From the NCBI RefSeq assembly GCF_022549785.1, contig NZ_JAKZGO010000006.1, positions 1 through 64,000 of the forward strand: DNA of 64,000 bases, given 5' to 3'. The stretch is from Belliella alkalica. GTDB lineage: Bacteria; Bacteroidota; Bacteroidia; Cytophagales; Cyclobacteriaceae. This document shows positions 53,135-62,158 of this stretch, in pieces. The translations under genes were made by a program, and so were the position numbers. The notes under the pieces are model-generated. The model made no database searches, was not told the origin of the DNA, and saw nothing but the letters and a program-made list of their open reading frames with translations. The number at the start of each line of letters is the position of its first letter. The stretch's first letter is position 1.

Positions 53135-54678
53135 TAAGATTTGACAGTAATGGATTTGTTTCCGATGATGATTGGCATTTCATTGATTCTGCCTTCTTCA
53201 TCAGCATTTTCTAATTTTAACACACCTCTTGGACACACAGCCGAGCAAACTCCACAACCTACGCAAGATGATCTGACGATGTTTTGACCTCTCTGGGCAT
53301 ACCATCTCACATCTATTCCCATCTCGCAATATGTGGAGCAATTACCACAAGAAATGCACTGACCGCCATTGGTAGTGATTCTAAATCTTGACTTGAACCG
53401 CTGTACAAGCCCAAGATAAGCCGCCAATGGACAGCCAAATCTACACCAAACTCTGTTACCCATCAAGGGATAAAAGCCAGTTCCTATCACTCCTGCAAAA
53501 GCTGAACCAATCAAGAACCCATAGACAGAATGAAGTTGGTCAGTGGCATTTCCCAAAATAGCAAACCCAGAGAAGTAATTTGCAATCGTCACTGCTGTCA
53601 TCAAAACAGCAAAGACCAATACTCCATGTATCATATATCGCTCAATTTGCCATGATTTTAGAGATTTATCTGACAATTGCCGATAGGGATCTCCCAATGT
53701 CTCTGCCAAACCTCCACATCCACAGACCCAGCTACAATACCATCTTTTGCCATAAAAATAAGTGAAAATTGGAACTCCCAATACAATCAAAATAATCCCC
53801 CAAACAAGCATAAACATACCCAAAGCTCCAGAACTCAGCATCCCATCGATTCGGTAGTCATAGAAGAATGAATAATCCAATGGCCAAATATTCTTAAAGT
53901 CATGCCAAGGCATATTGAGCAATACCAAGATCTCGGGCAGAAGAAAAGCAAATGCCAATTGGAAAAACATAACTGAAGCCGTTCTGATGGTCTGATAGGC
54001 ATTCCCCTTATATTTCCTAAACATCCTGATCCCCATCACGACGATTGCCAATGTGTAAATGAATCCATACAAAAACCATTGACTCGCAGGATTACCCGAA
54101 AGCGCTATGCTCAAAGGATCTACCATCAAAATCAGATTGGTCAAATAGGCAGGAAACCAATACAAAATGATATAAAAAACAATCAACCATGTGCCTGTAA
54201 TGATTCCCAACAACCCTCTGGCCTTCATGGAAGAAAAGTAGATCCCATCATTTTTGATGCCTTCTGGTTCATTTCTATGTAATGGGAAAATATACATCAA
54301 CCCTCCCAATACACCCAAACACACCGTGATGGCAAGGTAAAAATAAGGATTTTGACTAACGGGGCCTGTTGATGCGGCTTTTGTCAAAGGGTAAGCATAA
54401 TCATCCCAAATCACTTTGTCCCAATCTTCATTGGCCTTGAGTTTTTCATTGTAATTATCAAAATTTTCATTGAAATCTGAGATGAAAGCAAAGTTTGATT
54501 CATAATATTGACCATACATTGGTCTCAAAACCTCCACCATTGCATCCAAGTGAATATCTTTCACTTCATTTTCAACCATTTCTTGCTCCAATTGGTACGA
54601 ACCAATAAATGGCAGAACGGAAAAAATCGCCAATCCTAGAACAAATAGTATCAATCCAATTCGCAGTATTATATTCAT
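53134..54678 (-). CDS. membrane protein with two 4Fe-4S clusters (NosR/NapH/CcoG-like)
   Basis: About eight transmembrane segments. Cysteine motifs lie at the end of the membrane part (WYCSWVCGCGGLAET near residue 310, CRFGCPLAAYLGLVQ near 415), as in NosR/NapH-type electron-transfer proteins. A C-terminal ferredoxin domain follows with CISCGNCSTYCEMGIDV and CVGCGVCSAVCPRGVL, two complete cluster motifs. Such proteins pass electrons across the inner membrane. The adjacent FAD oxidoreductase overlaps its start by four bases and is the likely electron donor or acceptor. The reaction served is unknown; no nitrous oxide, nitrate or nitrite reductase gene is near. Confidence 0.85.
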   Translation of the reverse strand: MNIILRIGLILFVLGLAIFSVLPFIGSYQLEQEMVENEVKDIHLDAMVEVLRPMYGQYYESNFAFISDFNENFDNYNEKLKANEDWDKVIWDDYAYPLTKAASTGPVSQNPYFYLAITVCLGVLGGLMYIFPLHRNEPEGIKNDGIYFSSMKARGLLGIITGTWLIVFYIILYWFPAYLTNLILMVDPLSIALSGNPASQWFLYGFIYTLAIVVMGIRMFRKYKGNAYQTIRTASVMFFQLAFAFLLPEILVLLNMPWHDFKNIWPLDYSFFYDYRIDGMLSSGALGMFMLVWGIILIVLGVPIFTYFYGKRWYCSWVCGCGGLAETLGDPYRQLSDKSLKSWQIERYMIHGVLVFAVLMTAVTIANYFSGFAILGNATDQLHSVYGFLIGSAFAGVIGTGFYPLMGNRVWCRFGCPLAAYLGLVQRFKSRFRITTNGGQCISCGNCSTYCEMGIDVRWYAQRGQNIVRSSCVGCGVCSAVCPRGVLKLENADEEGRINEMPIIIGNKSITVKS

Positions 54679-56072
54679 GCCCTTGATCCAATTAGTTTTT
54701 TGAAAAATGACTGCTTCTGCAATTTCAAAGTTTTCCCAAATTCCATGTTGTACTTTTTCAGAACTTCTTCATGAAATGGCTTGTAAAATTCTGGGTTGAA
54801 ATTGGCTTTATCAATTTCAGAAATGACTTTTTCCAAAGAATATCCCTTACTGATTGCTTTATCAAAATACTCGTGTCTCAATCTCCATCCAAAGGCATTG
54901 ATCCCAAGCAACTTTTGATCTGATTTGGAAAAAAACAATCTCAAACAGGCCTTTCCATTCGACGCTTCCCAATAAAAACTATCTTCATTGTCTCCAATAT
55001 TAGCTGGAACAAACCCGTAAGTTTGGTATTCTATATCCAAAAATTTGGCAGAATTGAACCAAATTCCTGGTTTGTAAGAAACTGATTTACGACTTGTCAA
55101 GTTATGGGCCAATGTCTCTCCATGCATCCTCCCTGTGTACCATACTTGTTCTATACTTTTCCGATCTGGAGCTGGCGCATTTTTGAATTCTGCACAATCA
55201 CCAATGGCATAAACATCAGGAATATTTGTTTTGAAGTACGCATCAATCAAAATCCCACGGCTTAATTCAAGTGTGGGTTTTTCTGAATTTGACTCATTTC
55301 CCTTATTCAAAAAGTCAATGTTCGGGCTTACTCCTACGGTCAAACCTACAAATTCACAAGAAATCACTTCCCCAGATTTTGTTTTGACTGCTTTCACTTT
55401 TCCATTACCATCATCAATAATTTCCTCCAATTCGGTCTCTAACCTCAAATCTATATGATGCTCCAAAATATGTCGATTGATCAATTTAGATTCTTCAACT
55501 GGAAGAATATTGTCCCAAAAATTCTTTTCCCTTACCAAAAAAGTAACAGGAATATCCCTACTCATAAGCATTTCGGCCATTTCTATCCCAATCAATCCCC
55601 CTCCTACTACGACCGCTTTTTGGATTTCATGCGTGTTTTTTTCCATCAATTCCAAATCCTGCATGGAATATAAACCCTGCACCCCATTTAGTTCTTGCCC
55701 TTTCCAGCCATATTTATTTGGTTTTGATCCTGTTGCCAAAACCAAAACGTCATATTGCATTTGGGATTTGTCTGAAAAAATTAGGTTTTTCTCTTCAAAA
55801 TCAACTCGATCTACCCAAGCTTGTTTGAGTTCGATCCTATTCTTTTCCCAAAACCAATCCTCATAAGGCTTTGTGTGTTCGTATTTCATGTGCCCCATAT
55901 AGATGTACATGAGAGCCGTTCTAGAAAAAAAATGGGCTGTTTCTCCAGAAATGATGGTAATTCTGGTTTGGAAATCCTTTTTTCTAATATTTCGAGCACA
56001 GGTCACGCCGGAAATCCCATTTCCAATGATCACTACATGCCTATCTGTGCTATTCGTTGAGGGACCAATCAT
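54675..56072 (-). CDS. NAD(P)/FAD-dependent oxidoreductase (pyridine nucleotide-disulphide type)
   Basis: Two Rossmann motifs are visible: VVIIGNGISGVTCARNI near the N-terminus for FAD and AVVVGGGLIGIEMAEMLMSR near residue 148 for NAD(P)H. LATGSKPNKYG near 110 and DVYAIGDCAEF near 280 complete the fold. The protein lacks the CxxxxC redox-active disulphide, so it resembles ferredoxin/rubredoxin/nitrite reductase-type enzymes (NirB N-terminal half), working with a separate electron carrier. It overlaps the Fe-S protein gene by four bases and the DUF547 gene by 23 bases, so all three form one operon; I infer a membrane electron-transfer complex. Confidence 0.88.
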   Translation of the reverse strand: MIGPSTNSTDRHVVIIGNGISGVTCARNIRKKDFQTRITIISGETAHFFSRTALMYIYMGHMKYEHTKPYEDWFWEKNRIELKQAWVDRVDFEEKNLIFSDKSQMQYDVLVLATGSKPNKYGWKGQELNGVQGLYSMQDLELMEKNTHEIQKAVVVGGGLIGIEMAEMLMSRDIPVTFLVREKNFWDNILPVEESKLINRHILEHHIDLRLETELEEIIDDGNGKVKAVKTKSGEVISCEFVGLTVGVSPNIDFLNKGNESNSEKPTLELSRGILIDAYFKTNIPDVYAIGDCAEFKNAPAPDRKSIEQVWYTGRMHGETLAHNLTSRKSVSYKPGIWFNSAKFLDIEYQTYGFVPANIGDNEDSFYWEASNGKACLRLFFSKSDQKLLGINAFGWRLRHEYFDKAISKGYSLEKVISEIDKANFNPEFYKPFHEEVLKKYNMEFGKTLKLQKQSFFKKLIGSRA

Positions 56073-56808
56073 AGTCTAAATGGGAGACTTTAGCTTTTGG
56101 GTTGATTTTTACTTTTGAATATTTGTTAAGGTAATCAATTAAACTTCCATTTTTTGTAAAATCACCCTTGAACCAAGAGAAAATCTTAGAAACCTCGATT
56201 TTGTCTGCACTGATTTTATTTCTTTTGTGGTCATTGATAAAGCTTTTCGCTACTTTATCCAACTGAGCATCAACTTTTTCCGCCACAAAAGCTTCGTTCA
56301 AAAGTGGTGGGCATGAATACGAGGCGCAATTGATAGCAAAATGAATTCTAGGCTCATCAAATTCCTTTCGCAAAATCTTATGCTCAATTTCATCCAAGCT
56401 AGCATCTTGACCACCAATTTTAAAGAACTTGATGTGCCAAACAGTATTTACCAGAGGAATTTTGATTTTTGGATGTAAGTCTTGAATACTCTCTACAGGG
56501 TAGTTGTCAGCAATCAATTTGATCGTAAATGCATTGTAAGCATTGATCCAATAAGCCAATTGTTCCTCTTTTGTCCATGTTTTTCGATCAGGCGCATTAT
56601 TGCTTAGCAAATCACAATAAATATGCAGTTTGGCTTTGTCTTCTATAAAGCCTTTATAATCTACAACACCAGAGGAGGAAACATGTTTTTTGAGAAGAGC
56701 GTCGAATTCTTTATGAGAAGGAGCTTTTGTGGCTTTAGCTCCAAGATTGGAAGCTCCACAAGAGAAATTAAAGAGTAAAATGCTTAGAATAAAGAAGAAG
56801 GATTTCAT
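56050..56808 (-). CDS. DUF547-domain lipoprotein
   Basis: Signal peptide with lipobox NFSC (cysteine near residue 17). The mature part has the DUF547 pattern: AYWINAYNAFTIKLIADNYPV near residues 84-104, IHFAINCASYSCPPLLNEAF near 152, and ISKIFSWFKGDF near 207. DUF547 is a papain-like fold; the Cys in INCASYSCP and the Asn-Ala-Tyr-Asn-Ala segment are its most conserved parts. No activity is established. It is the first gene of the operon with the FAD oxidoreductase and the Fe-S protein. Confidence 0.85.
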   Translation of the reverse strand: MKSFFFILSILLFNFSCGASNLGAKATKAPSHKEFDALLKKHVSSSGVVDYKGFIEDKAKLHIYCDLLSNNAPDRKTWTKEEQLAYWINAYNAFTIKLIADNYPVESIQDLHPKIKIPLVNTVWHIKFFKIGGQDASLDEIEHKILRKEFDEPRIHFAINCASYSCPPLLNEAFVAEKVDAQLDKVAKSFINDHKRNKISADKIEVSKIFSWFKGDFTKNGSLIDYLNKYSKVKINPKAKVSHLDYDWSLNE

Positions 56809-56941
56809 AATTGCTATTTTTTCTTAATAAACGAGCTAAACCGCATCATAGATGACCAAAAAGTAAAATCAATTGTTTAATTGAGAATTCACGACTTTAA
56901 AATCAATTGCTAAATTGGGAGCAAGTAGTATTTGCTCAAAT

Positions 56942-57430
56942 CTAATAAACCTTTTCCCCTTTTTTCAACCAAACTCCCCAAGAACGGCTGTAAGCATGTA
57001 CAGAATCTGTCTTTTGCCCATTACTGAACACAGGCATATCCTCATTGACCCAGTGAAAGATACCTCCGTATAAATTGTAAACATCTTTATAACCAGCCTC
57101 TTTAAGCTTTTTTCCAATTTCCTGACTTCTCGCTCCTATGGAGCAGTACACGACTATTTTTTGATCTTTAGGAATGGTCTTGACAGCTTCTAAAGAAAAT
57201 GTATTATAACCAATCCATTTTGCCCCTTTGATATGACTTACATCAAACTCTTCCTTCTCTCTTGCATCAAGAAAAACAGCTTTCTCCAAAATCTCATTAT
57301 CTTCTATTCCAACTAACGGAAAGTCTTTATCATATACTCCTTTTAGTAATGTTTTGTAAGCGAAACTTTGTGCAAAAGACATATTTATAAGAAAGTAGAA
57401 AATAAATAAAATTGAATATTTCAAATTCAT
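56942..57430 (-). CDS. exported rhodanese-like protein
   Basis: Signal peptide MNLKYSILFIFYFLINMSFAQ, then one rhodanese domain. FLDAREKEEFDVSHIKGAKWIG near residues 52-73 and the active-site loop VVYCSIGARSQEIGKKL near 96-112, with Cys as the likely catalytic residue, are complete. The following YKDVYNLYGGIFHWVNEDMPV is also typical. It would move sulphane sulphur in the periplasm. It lies 133 bases upstream of the DUF547 operon in the same direction, but the gap suggests separate transcription. Confidence 0.88.
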   Translation of the reverse strand: MNLKYSILFIFYFLINMSFAQSFAYKTLLKGVYDKDFPLVGIEDNEILEKAVFLDAREKEEFDVSHIKGAKWIGYNTFSLEAVKTIPKDQKIVVYCSIGARSQEIGKKLKEAGYKDVYNLYGGIFHWVNEDMPVFSNGQKTDSVHAYSRSWGVWLKKGEKVY

Positions 57431-57603
57431 AAAATTGCAAGTCTAATTATCCTAGGTATATTTTTGTGATTTTGTAACAAGTATATAGTACAATGAACCA
57501 AGCACTCCCATTTACTAGGCTGGGCTTAATTTAAACTTTAAGACATTAATCCACAAACCCAAGCTCCATTGTATATACTTCCAACAACCCTCTATCCACA
57601 AAA

Positions 57604-58314
57604 TCACCCATAAAAATCACTTAGTCTTGCCAACCCTTTTTTATTCAAAATGATGATTCTTTTTCCTTCAAATTCAATCAGCTCGTCCTTCTTAAATTCC
57701 GAAAGTAACCTTATGACTGTTTCAGTGGCTGTCCCCACAAGTCCTGCTATTTCTTCCCTTGTCAAGACGATATCAATTTTCTCGCCTTCACCTCCATCAA
57801 CTCCATAAGTATCTCCAAGTTTGAGAAGTGTAAAAGCAAGCCTTTCACGAATGGATTTTTGGGTGGCATCCGTCAATTTCTCTTCCATGACACCAATATC
57901 TTGGCACAATGCTTTGGTAAGCCTTCTATGAAAATTATTATCCTCAAAAAGGATTTTTAAAAATACTTCCTTTGGTACAAAGCAAATTTTAGCATCTTCG
58001 ACAATTGTCGCAGTACTTGAATACACCTCTTCCCCGAGCATCGAAGAATACCCCAGAAAGGCACCTTTCTGAGCTAATCTAATTATTTGTTCCTTGCCGT
58101 TTGATGCGGTTTTGAATACTTTGACTATACCTGCACTAACGCAAAACACACCTAAGGGCTTGGTTCCCTCGTAATATAGAATCTGACCTTTTTTATGCGA
58201 GATGAAATTTTTGTTATCAGAAAGGTTACACAAATGGGCGTCTGAGAGGTCGGCAAACATGGAAAACTTTCTGCTGAGGCATAGTTCGCAAGGACTGCTT
58301 TTTTCTCTAATCAT
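57604..58314 (-). CDS. Crp/Fnr-family transcription regulator
   Basis: A cyclic nucleotide-binding-like beta roll covers about residues 20-130 (GQILYYEGTKPLGVFCVSAG, GAFLGYSSMLGEEVYSSTATI). After the long dimerisation helix there is a Crp-type winged helix with the recognition motif LTREEIAGLVGTATETVIRLLSEF near residues 183-206. The N-terminus carries CELC at residues 9-12 and one more Cys at 29, which recalls the cluster-binding cysteines of FNR, though the spacing is not the classic one. It is a plausible regulator of the rhodanese/DUF547/Fe-S genes next to it; that is inference from position only. Confidence 0.88.
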   Translation of the reverse strand: MIREKSSPCELCLSRKFSMFADLSDAHLCNLSDNKNFISHKKGQILYYEGTKPLGVFCVSAGIVKVFKTASNGKEQIIRLAQKGAFLGYSSMLGEEVYSSTATIVEDAKICFVPKEVFLKILFEDNNFHRRLTKALCQDIGVMEEKLTDATQKSIRERLAFTLLKLGDTYGVDGGEGEKIDIVLTREEIAGLVGTATETVIRLLSEFKKDELIEFEGKRIIILNKKGLARLSDFYG

Positions 58315-58398
58315 GTCAATCTGTTTAATTATGCTGGGAATTAATTAAGTAGCTAAAGGTAACGAAAATAGACCAAAAAACCCTATAAATAAAGTTTT

Positions 58399-58872
58399 CT
58401 AATCAATCGGTGGTAAATCTCTAATTTGAACAAACTGACCTTTTTCTTGGTCAAATTTGAGAAACAAATGCTGCTTACCATTTGTAATTCCTATGTAAGG
58501 GGCATTGATGGACCTGTTGTAAACACAAACTTGTTCAATGGTTTTTTGAGTTAACTTAATTTCTGGAGCTTTGCATTCGACCAACAAATAAGGTCTGCCA
58601 TTTCTATCATGGACCAAAACATCAAAGCGCTTTTGCAGAAGGTTATACTTTAGTCCCCTTTCCATTGAAAAAAGGCTTTTTGGGTAACCATAAATTTGTA
58701 TCAAAACCTGAATGATATGCTGCCTCACCCATTCTTCTGGTGTCAATATTAAATACTTCTTCCGAACTGCATCAAAAATGCTTACTTTTCCATTCTTTTC
58801 CTCTTGAAGTCTAAATTCAAACTTTGGAAAATTTAATGGTTCGTTAAGAAAAGGGAGATTATGCTCGTCCAT
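58399..58872 (-). CDS. HsdR_N-domain protein (type I restriction subunit-like nuclease fold), 157 aa
   Basis: A small stand-alone version of the nuclease domain at the N-terminus of type I restriction R subunits (HSDR_N_2). EEWVRQHIIQVLIQIYGYPK near residue 47 and RFDVLVHDRNGRPYLLVECKAP near 77-98 carry the PD-(D/E)xK residues: D79 and the E-x-K pair in VECKAP. No helicase domain, specificity subunit or methylase is nearby, so it is not a restriction system. Similar single-domain proteins are widespread in Bacteroidota and of unknown role. Divergent from the amidohydrolase gene 49 bases away. Confidence 0.8.
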   Translation of the reverse strand: MDEHNLPFLNEPLNFPKFEFRLQEEKNGKVSIFDAVRKKYLILTPEEWVRQHIIQVLIQIYGYPKSLFSMERGLKYNLLQKRFDVLVHDRNGRPYLLVECKAPEIKLTQKTIEQVCVYNRSINAPYIGITNGKQHLFLKFDQEKGQFVQIRDLPPID

Positions 58873-58921
58873 TCCGCAAATATGGGGGCTTTTACTGAAG
58901 AATATAAACCAATCACACCAA

Positions 58922-60562
58922 ATGAATAAAATATTCCGTTTGATTTCTCTAATCTACTTCCTCTGTTCTTTGATTTCCTGTGGCAAAGATAAGGAGGCTG
59001 TAGATTTGATTGTACATAATGGGACAATCTATACAGTTTCTGAGGGGTTTGATATTGTAAATGCATTTGCAGTACAAAACGGAAAATTCATTGCTGTTGG
59101 AAGTAATTCAGATATTCTATCAAAGTATGAGGCTACTGAAACTATCGACGCAAAAGGGCTATCGATTTATCCAGGATTAATTGATGCTCATGCGCATTTT
59201 TATCGATACGGAATGGGACTTCAGACTGTCGATTTACTTGGAGTTGAATCTGAACAAGAATTGATAGATCGAGTAGTAAGTCACCGACAAAATAATCCTG
59301 AAGCACATTGGATCTTAGGTAGAGGCTGGGATCAGAATTTATGGGAATCAAAAGAATTCCCCACTAAGGATGAACTTGACGAATTATTCCCTGAAACTCC
59401 CGTACTGTTGACAAGGATAGATGGTCATGCCGCTTTAGTGAATCAGAAAGCACTTGACCTTGGAGGGATAACAGCAAAAACCGAGATGATTGGGGGAAAG
59501 GTAATCTTGGAAGACGGAAAACCTACAGGAGTTTTGATAGACAATGCCATCAAACTGGTTTCATCAAAAGTTCCTGATCCAAGTGAAGAAGAATCTAGAA
59601 TAGGTTTATTGGCAGCGCAAAAGAATTGTTTTGAAGTAGGACTGACTACTGTAGTAGATGCTGGACTAGAAAGAAGCATCATAGAGCTAATGCATCAATT
59701 GCATAAGGAAAACGCTTTGAAAATGAGGATTTATGCAATGGTGAATCCTACGGATGAAAACATGAATTATTACTTTGAAAAAGGTACTTATCAAGATGAT
59801 AATTTGACTGTAAAAAGCTTTAAAATCTATGGAGATGGCGCTTTAGGTTCGAGAGGTGCGGCGCTTTTGCAACCATATCATGACCACAGTGTCAATTATG
59901 GTTTTCTTTTAAATACTCCAGAGGCCTTTGACGAATTGGCAAAAAAAATGTATGAAAACGGATTCCAAATGAACACACATTGCATTGGTGATTCTGCAAA
60001 CAGGACACTATTGGACATTTATGCAAAACATTTGAAAGGAAAAAATGACCTTAGATGGAGAATCGAACATGCCCAAATTGTAAGTAAAGAAGATATCGCT
60101 AAGTTTGCTTCTTACAGTATAATCCCTTCTGTTCAGCCTACCCATGCGACTTCGGATATGTACTGGGCAGGTCAAAGATTGGGACCATTCCGTATCAAAA
60201 CCGCTTATGCATACAAAGATTTGCTAGATCAAAATGGCATGCTTGCCTTGGGTAGTGACTTTCCTGTGGAGAACATCAACCCTATGTATGGATTTCATGC
60301 AGCTGTGGTCAGGAAAGATGCAAACAATTTTCCTGAGGATGGATTTCAGATGGAAAACAGAATCAGAAGGGAAGATGCTCTAAAAGGGATGACTATCTGG
60401 GCGGCCTACTCCAATTTTGAAGAACATTTAAAAGGCAGTATAGAAAAGGGGAAATTGGCCGACTTTGTGATTTTTGAAAAAGATATAATGACAGCACCAC
60501 ATAAAGAACTGAGGAACCTCAAAGTAAAAATAACATATATTGGTGGGGAAAAAGTATTCTGA
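58922..60562 (+). CDS. secreted amidohydrolase (amidohydrolase family 3, YtcJ-like), lipoprotein
   Basis: Lipobox SLISC (cysteine near residue 20) marks it as an envelope lipoprotein. The composite beta domain surrounds a metal barrel: DLIVHNGTIYTVSEGFDIV at the start, YPGLIDAHAHFYRYG near residues 82-96 with the metal-binding HAH, KIYGDGALGSRGAALL near 300, HCIGDSANR near 352, RIEHAQIV near 378 and ALGSDFPVENINP near 440. The 546-residue length is typical of YtcJ-type enzymes. Substrates of this group are mostly unknown; some act on N-substituted formamides or dipeptides. It stands alone and is followed by a hairpin and by inverted-repeat elements. Confidence 0.9.
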   Translation: MNKIFRLISLIYFLCSLISCGKDKEAVDLIVHNGTIYTVSEGFDIVNAFAVQNGKFIAVGSNSDILSKYEATETIDAKGLSIYPGLIDAHAHFYRYGMGLQTVDLLGVESEQELIDRVVSHRQNNPEAHWILGRGWDQNLWESKEFPTKDELDELFPETPVLLTRIDGHAALVNQKALDLGGITAKTEMIGGKVILEDGKPTGVLIDNAIKLVSSKVPDPSEEESRIGLLAAQKNCFEVGLTTVVDAGLERSIIELMHQLHKENALKMRIYAMVNPTDENMNYYFEKGTYQDDNLTVKSFKIYGDGALGSRGAALLQPYHDHSVNYGFLLNTPEAFDELAKKMYENGFQMNTHCIGDSANRTLLDIYAKHLKGKNDLRWRIEHAQIVSKEDIAKFASYSIIPSVQPTHATSDMYWAGQRLGPFRIKTAYAYKDLLDQNGMLALGSDFPVENINPMYGFHAAVVRKDANNFPEDGFQMENRIRREDALKGMTIWAAYSNFEEHLKGSIEKGKLADFVIFEKDIMTAPHKELRNLKVKITYIGGEKVF

Positions 60563-60575
60563 TCTATACATATGA

Positions 60576-60615
60576 GGAGAAAGGCAAAAGAAACAATTTC
60601 TGCACACCTTTCTCC
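60576..60615 (+). terminator. hairpin after the amidohydrolase gene
   Basis: GGAGAAAGG (60576-60584) pairs with CCTTTCTCC (60607-60615), nine perfect pairs over a 22-base loop, 14 bases after the stop codon. No T-run follows, so termination is possible but not certain. Confidence 0.4.
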
Positions 60616-60743
60616 TAAATCTATTCAATTCTTTAATTCTAATAAATCAAATTACTTTTTTAAAAATTTAAATTTCACCAATCTAACTATTAAATTTTAA
60701 TATGATCAAACGCTACTTTGCCAGTAGAATACAATTCTAGAAT

Positions 60744-60893
60744 ATGTATATCCGTTTTCATACCAGTAGAATCTAAATAATTGAATTAACCTGTGATTTC
60801 GAACCAATATCAATAAATATCCAATATCTATTAGTATCAGTTTGCCAAAAAACAATCGTTTAATTGATTAGTGGCATGATTGCGGATAATCAT
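60744..60893. repeat. 150-bp inverted-repeat element, copy 2
   Basis: Left end ATGTATATCCGTTTTCATACC, right end on the other strand ATGATTATCCGCAATCATGCC. The element is flanked on both sides by the same ten bases, ATTCTAGAAT (60734-60743 and 60894-60903); because that word is its own reverse complement it can be read either as a target duplication or as an extension of the inverted repeat. No coding capacity. Confidence 0.7.
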
Positions 60894-60985
60894 ATTCTAG
60901 AATTAATGTTTGATTTAGATCAATATCAATCATAATCTAATATCAATTAACAACTTTTTCCCCTCTGGTGGATATTAAATCTATT

Positions 60986-61123
60986 ATGTATATCCGCTTT
61001 CTAGACAGTAGCCAGATAAATTGATAAATTTTAAGCCAATTAATGCACTAATAAACAAATAACAAATATCCGCATGATTTTACTATGGAATTCCCCTACT
61101 GATGTCTTAGCGGATAATCACAT
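60986..61123. repeat. 138-bp inverted-repeat element, copy 3
   Basis: Left end ATGTATATCCGCTTTCTAGAC followed by AGTAGCC, right end on the other strand ATGTGATTATCCGCTAAGAC followed by ATCAGTAGGGG. It lies 92 bases from copy 2, in the same gap. No open frame of interest. Confidence 0.65.
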
Positions 61124-61172
61124 TAATTTTTATTTACATCAAAAAAGTGTTTTGATGAAATGAATCAACAAT

Positions 61173-61757
61173 TTATTTTGACCTGCTTAATACCCTAAAT
61201 TGATCCATCACTTTGTAGGTGGCACGTGTAAGATCAGTGGATAAATCTGGAGAAAGCAAATCAAATGCAGCTGGCGTGTATCCTTGCCAAATAGTATTAC
61301 CCTTTTTATTATCAATCACAAAAATAACAAGCATACCATTATTCTGAGAATATTTCACTTTGTTGTAATTCTCATCTTTATCCTTATCCTCTGGACGTAA
61401 CTCATCCTGGTCTTCTGTTACAAAAGCCCCTTTTCGTTGCAACCAATAATCAAAATTAGGTTGTTCATAACCTCTATATTTCACTTCTTCCTTAAAAACC
61501 TTGTAATTCACCAATAAATCAGGCTTATCATCTTGAAATCTAAAACCTTGTGATCCCAAACGGTTTGAGATGGTACGTTTGATAATATTGACAAATTCTA
61601 CATCTTCTTCCTCAGGATTGTCTATGAATGCAAATGTCTTGTATTTTTTAAAATTCGCTGAATAATTGAAGTCATACTCTGCAATAAAGTCCTTTTGGGA
61701 AAGGCATCCTGTCATAATCAGAACAAATGCCACAAAGAAAATTGGTGAATTTTTCAT
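61173..61757 (-). CDS. DUF4136-domain lipoprotein
   Basis: Lipobox IMTGC (cysteine at residue 18), then DFIAEYDFNYSANFKKYKTFAFID near 23-46, the usual start of DUF4136. PDLLVNYKVFKEEV near residue 80 and IDNKKGNTIWQGYTPA near 150 are the other landmarks. The family is thought to be periplasmic or outer-membrane bound with unknown function. Length 194 is typical. It stands alone between two repeat-rich gaps. Confidence 0.85.
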   Translation of the reverse strand: MKNSPIFFVAFVLIMTGCLSQKDFIAEYDFNYSANFKKYKTFAFIDNPEEEDVEFVNIIKRTISNRLGSQGFRFQDDKPDLLVNYKVFKEEVKYRGYEQPNFDYWLQRKGAFVTEDQDELRPEDKDKDENYNKVKYSQNNGMLVIFVIDNKKGNTIWQGYTPAAFDLLSPDLSTDLTRATYKVMDQFRVLSRSK

Positions 61758-62158
61758 GTTAAGTTATTTAGTTAAATATTTATGTCATAAGTGTATTTAC
61801 GATTTTCAATAAAGTTTTAGCCTTTAGTTTTTACATACAAAAAGACTAAATTTAAATTATAAGTCATCATGATATGCTAGCCGAAGAGAGCTATGTAGAT
61901 GGTGCTTATATTAAGTTTGGTTTGTTCGTGGGTAATACAATTTTAGAAGGGTATAATTTAAGAAATTCGCTTCATGTTCGAAAGATTTTTAACAAATTAA
62001 GTTCATATATGTTTTTTTGTTTGTGAAATATAGGTTATTGGTGATCAAAGATTTATGTAAATATTTCTTCAGAAAAAGGCTCATTTGATGCCAAAATCGC
62101 TTACTTTCGTTTATAGTACTGCATCAAAAAGAAAAAAAATATACCCAAAAAAAAATCT
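61758..62158. other. intergenic, no gene seen
   Basis: AT-rich divergent region of 401 bases between the DUF4136 gene and the phosphatase gene. It does not contain the inverted-repeat element found in the gaps on either side. I see no tRNA, no strong hairpin and no frame worth calling. Confidence 0.5.

Noticed and set aside
58399..58872. Type I restriction system
   Set aside because: Only the small HsdR_N nuclease-like domain is present, with no translocase, methylase or specificity gene nearby.
61137..61157. Terminator after the DUF4136 gene
   Set aside because: CATCAAAA and TTTTGATG pair over a five-base loop, but the stem is AT-rich and no T-run follows on the minus strand.
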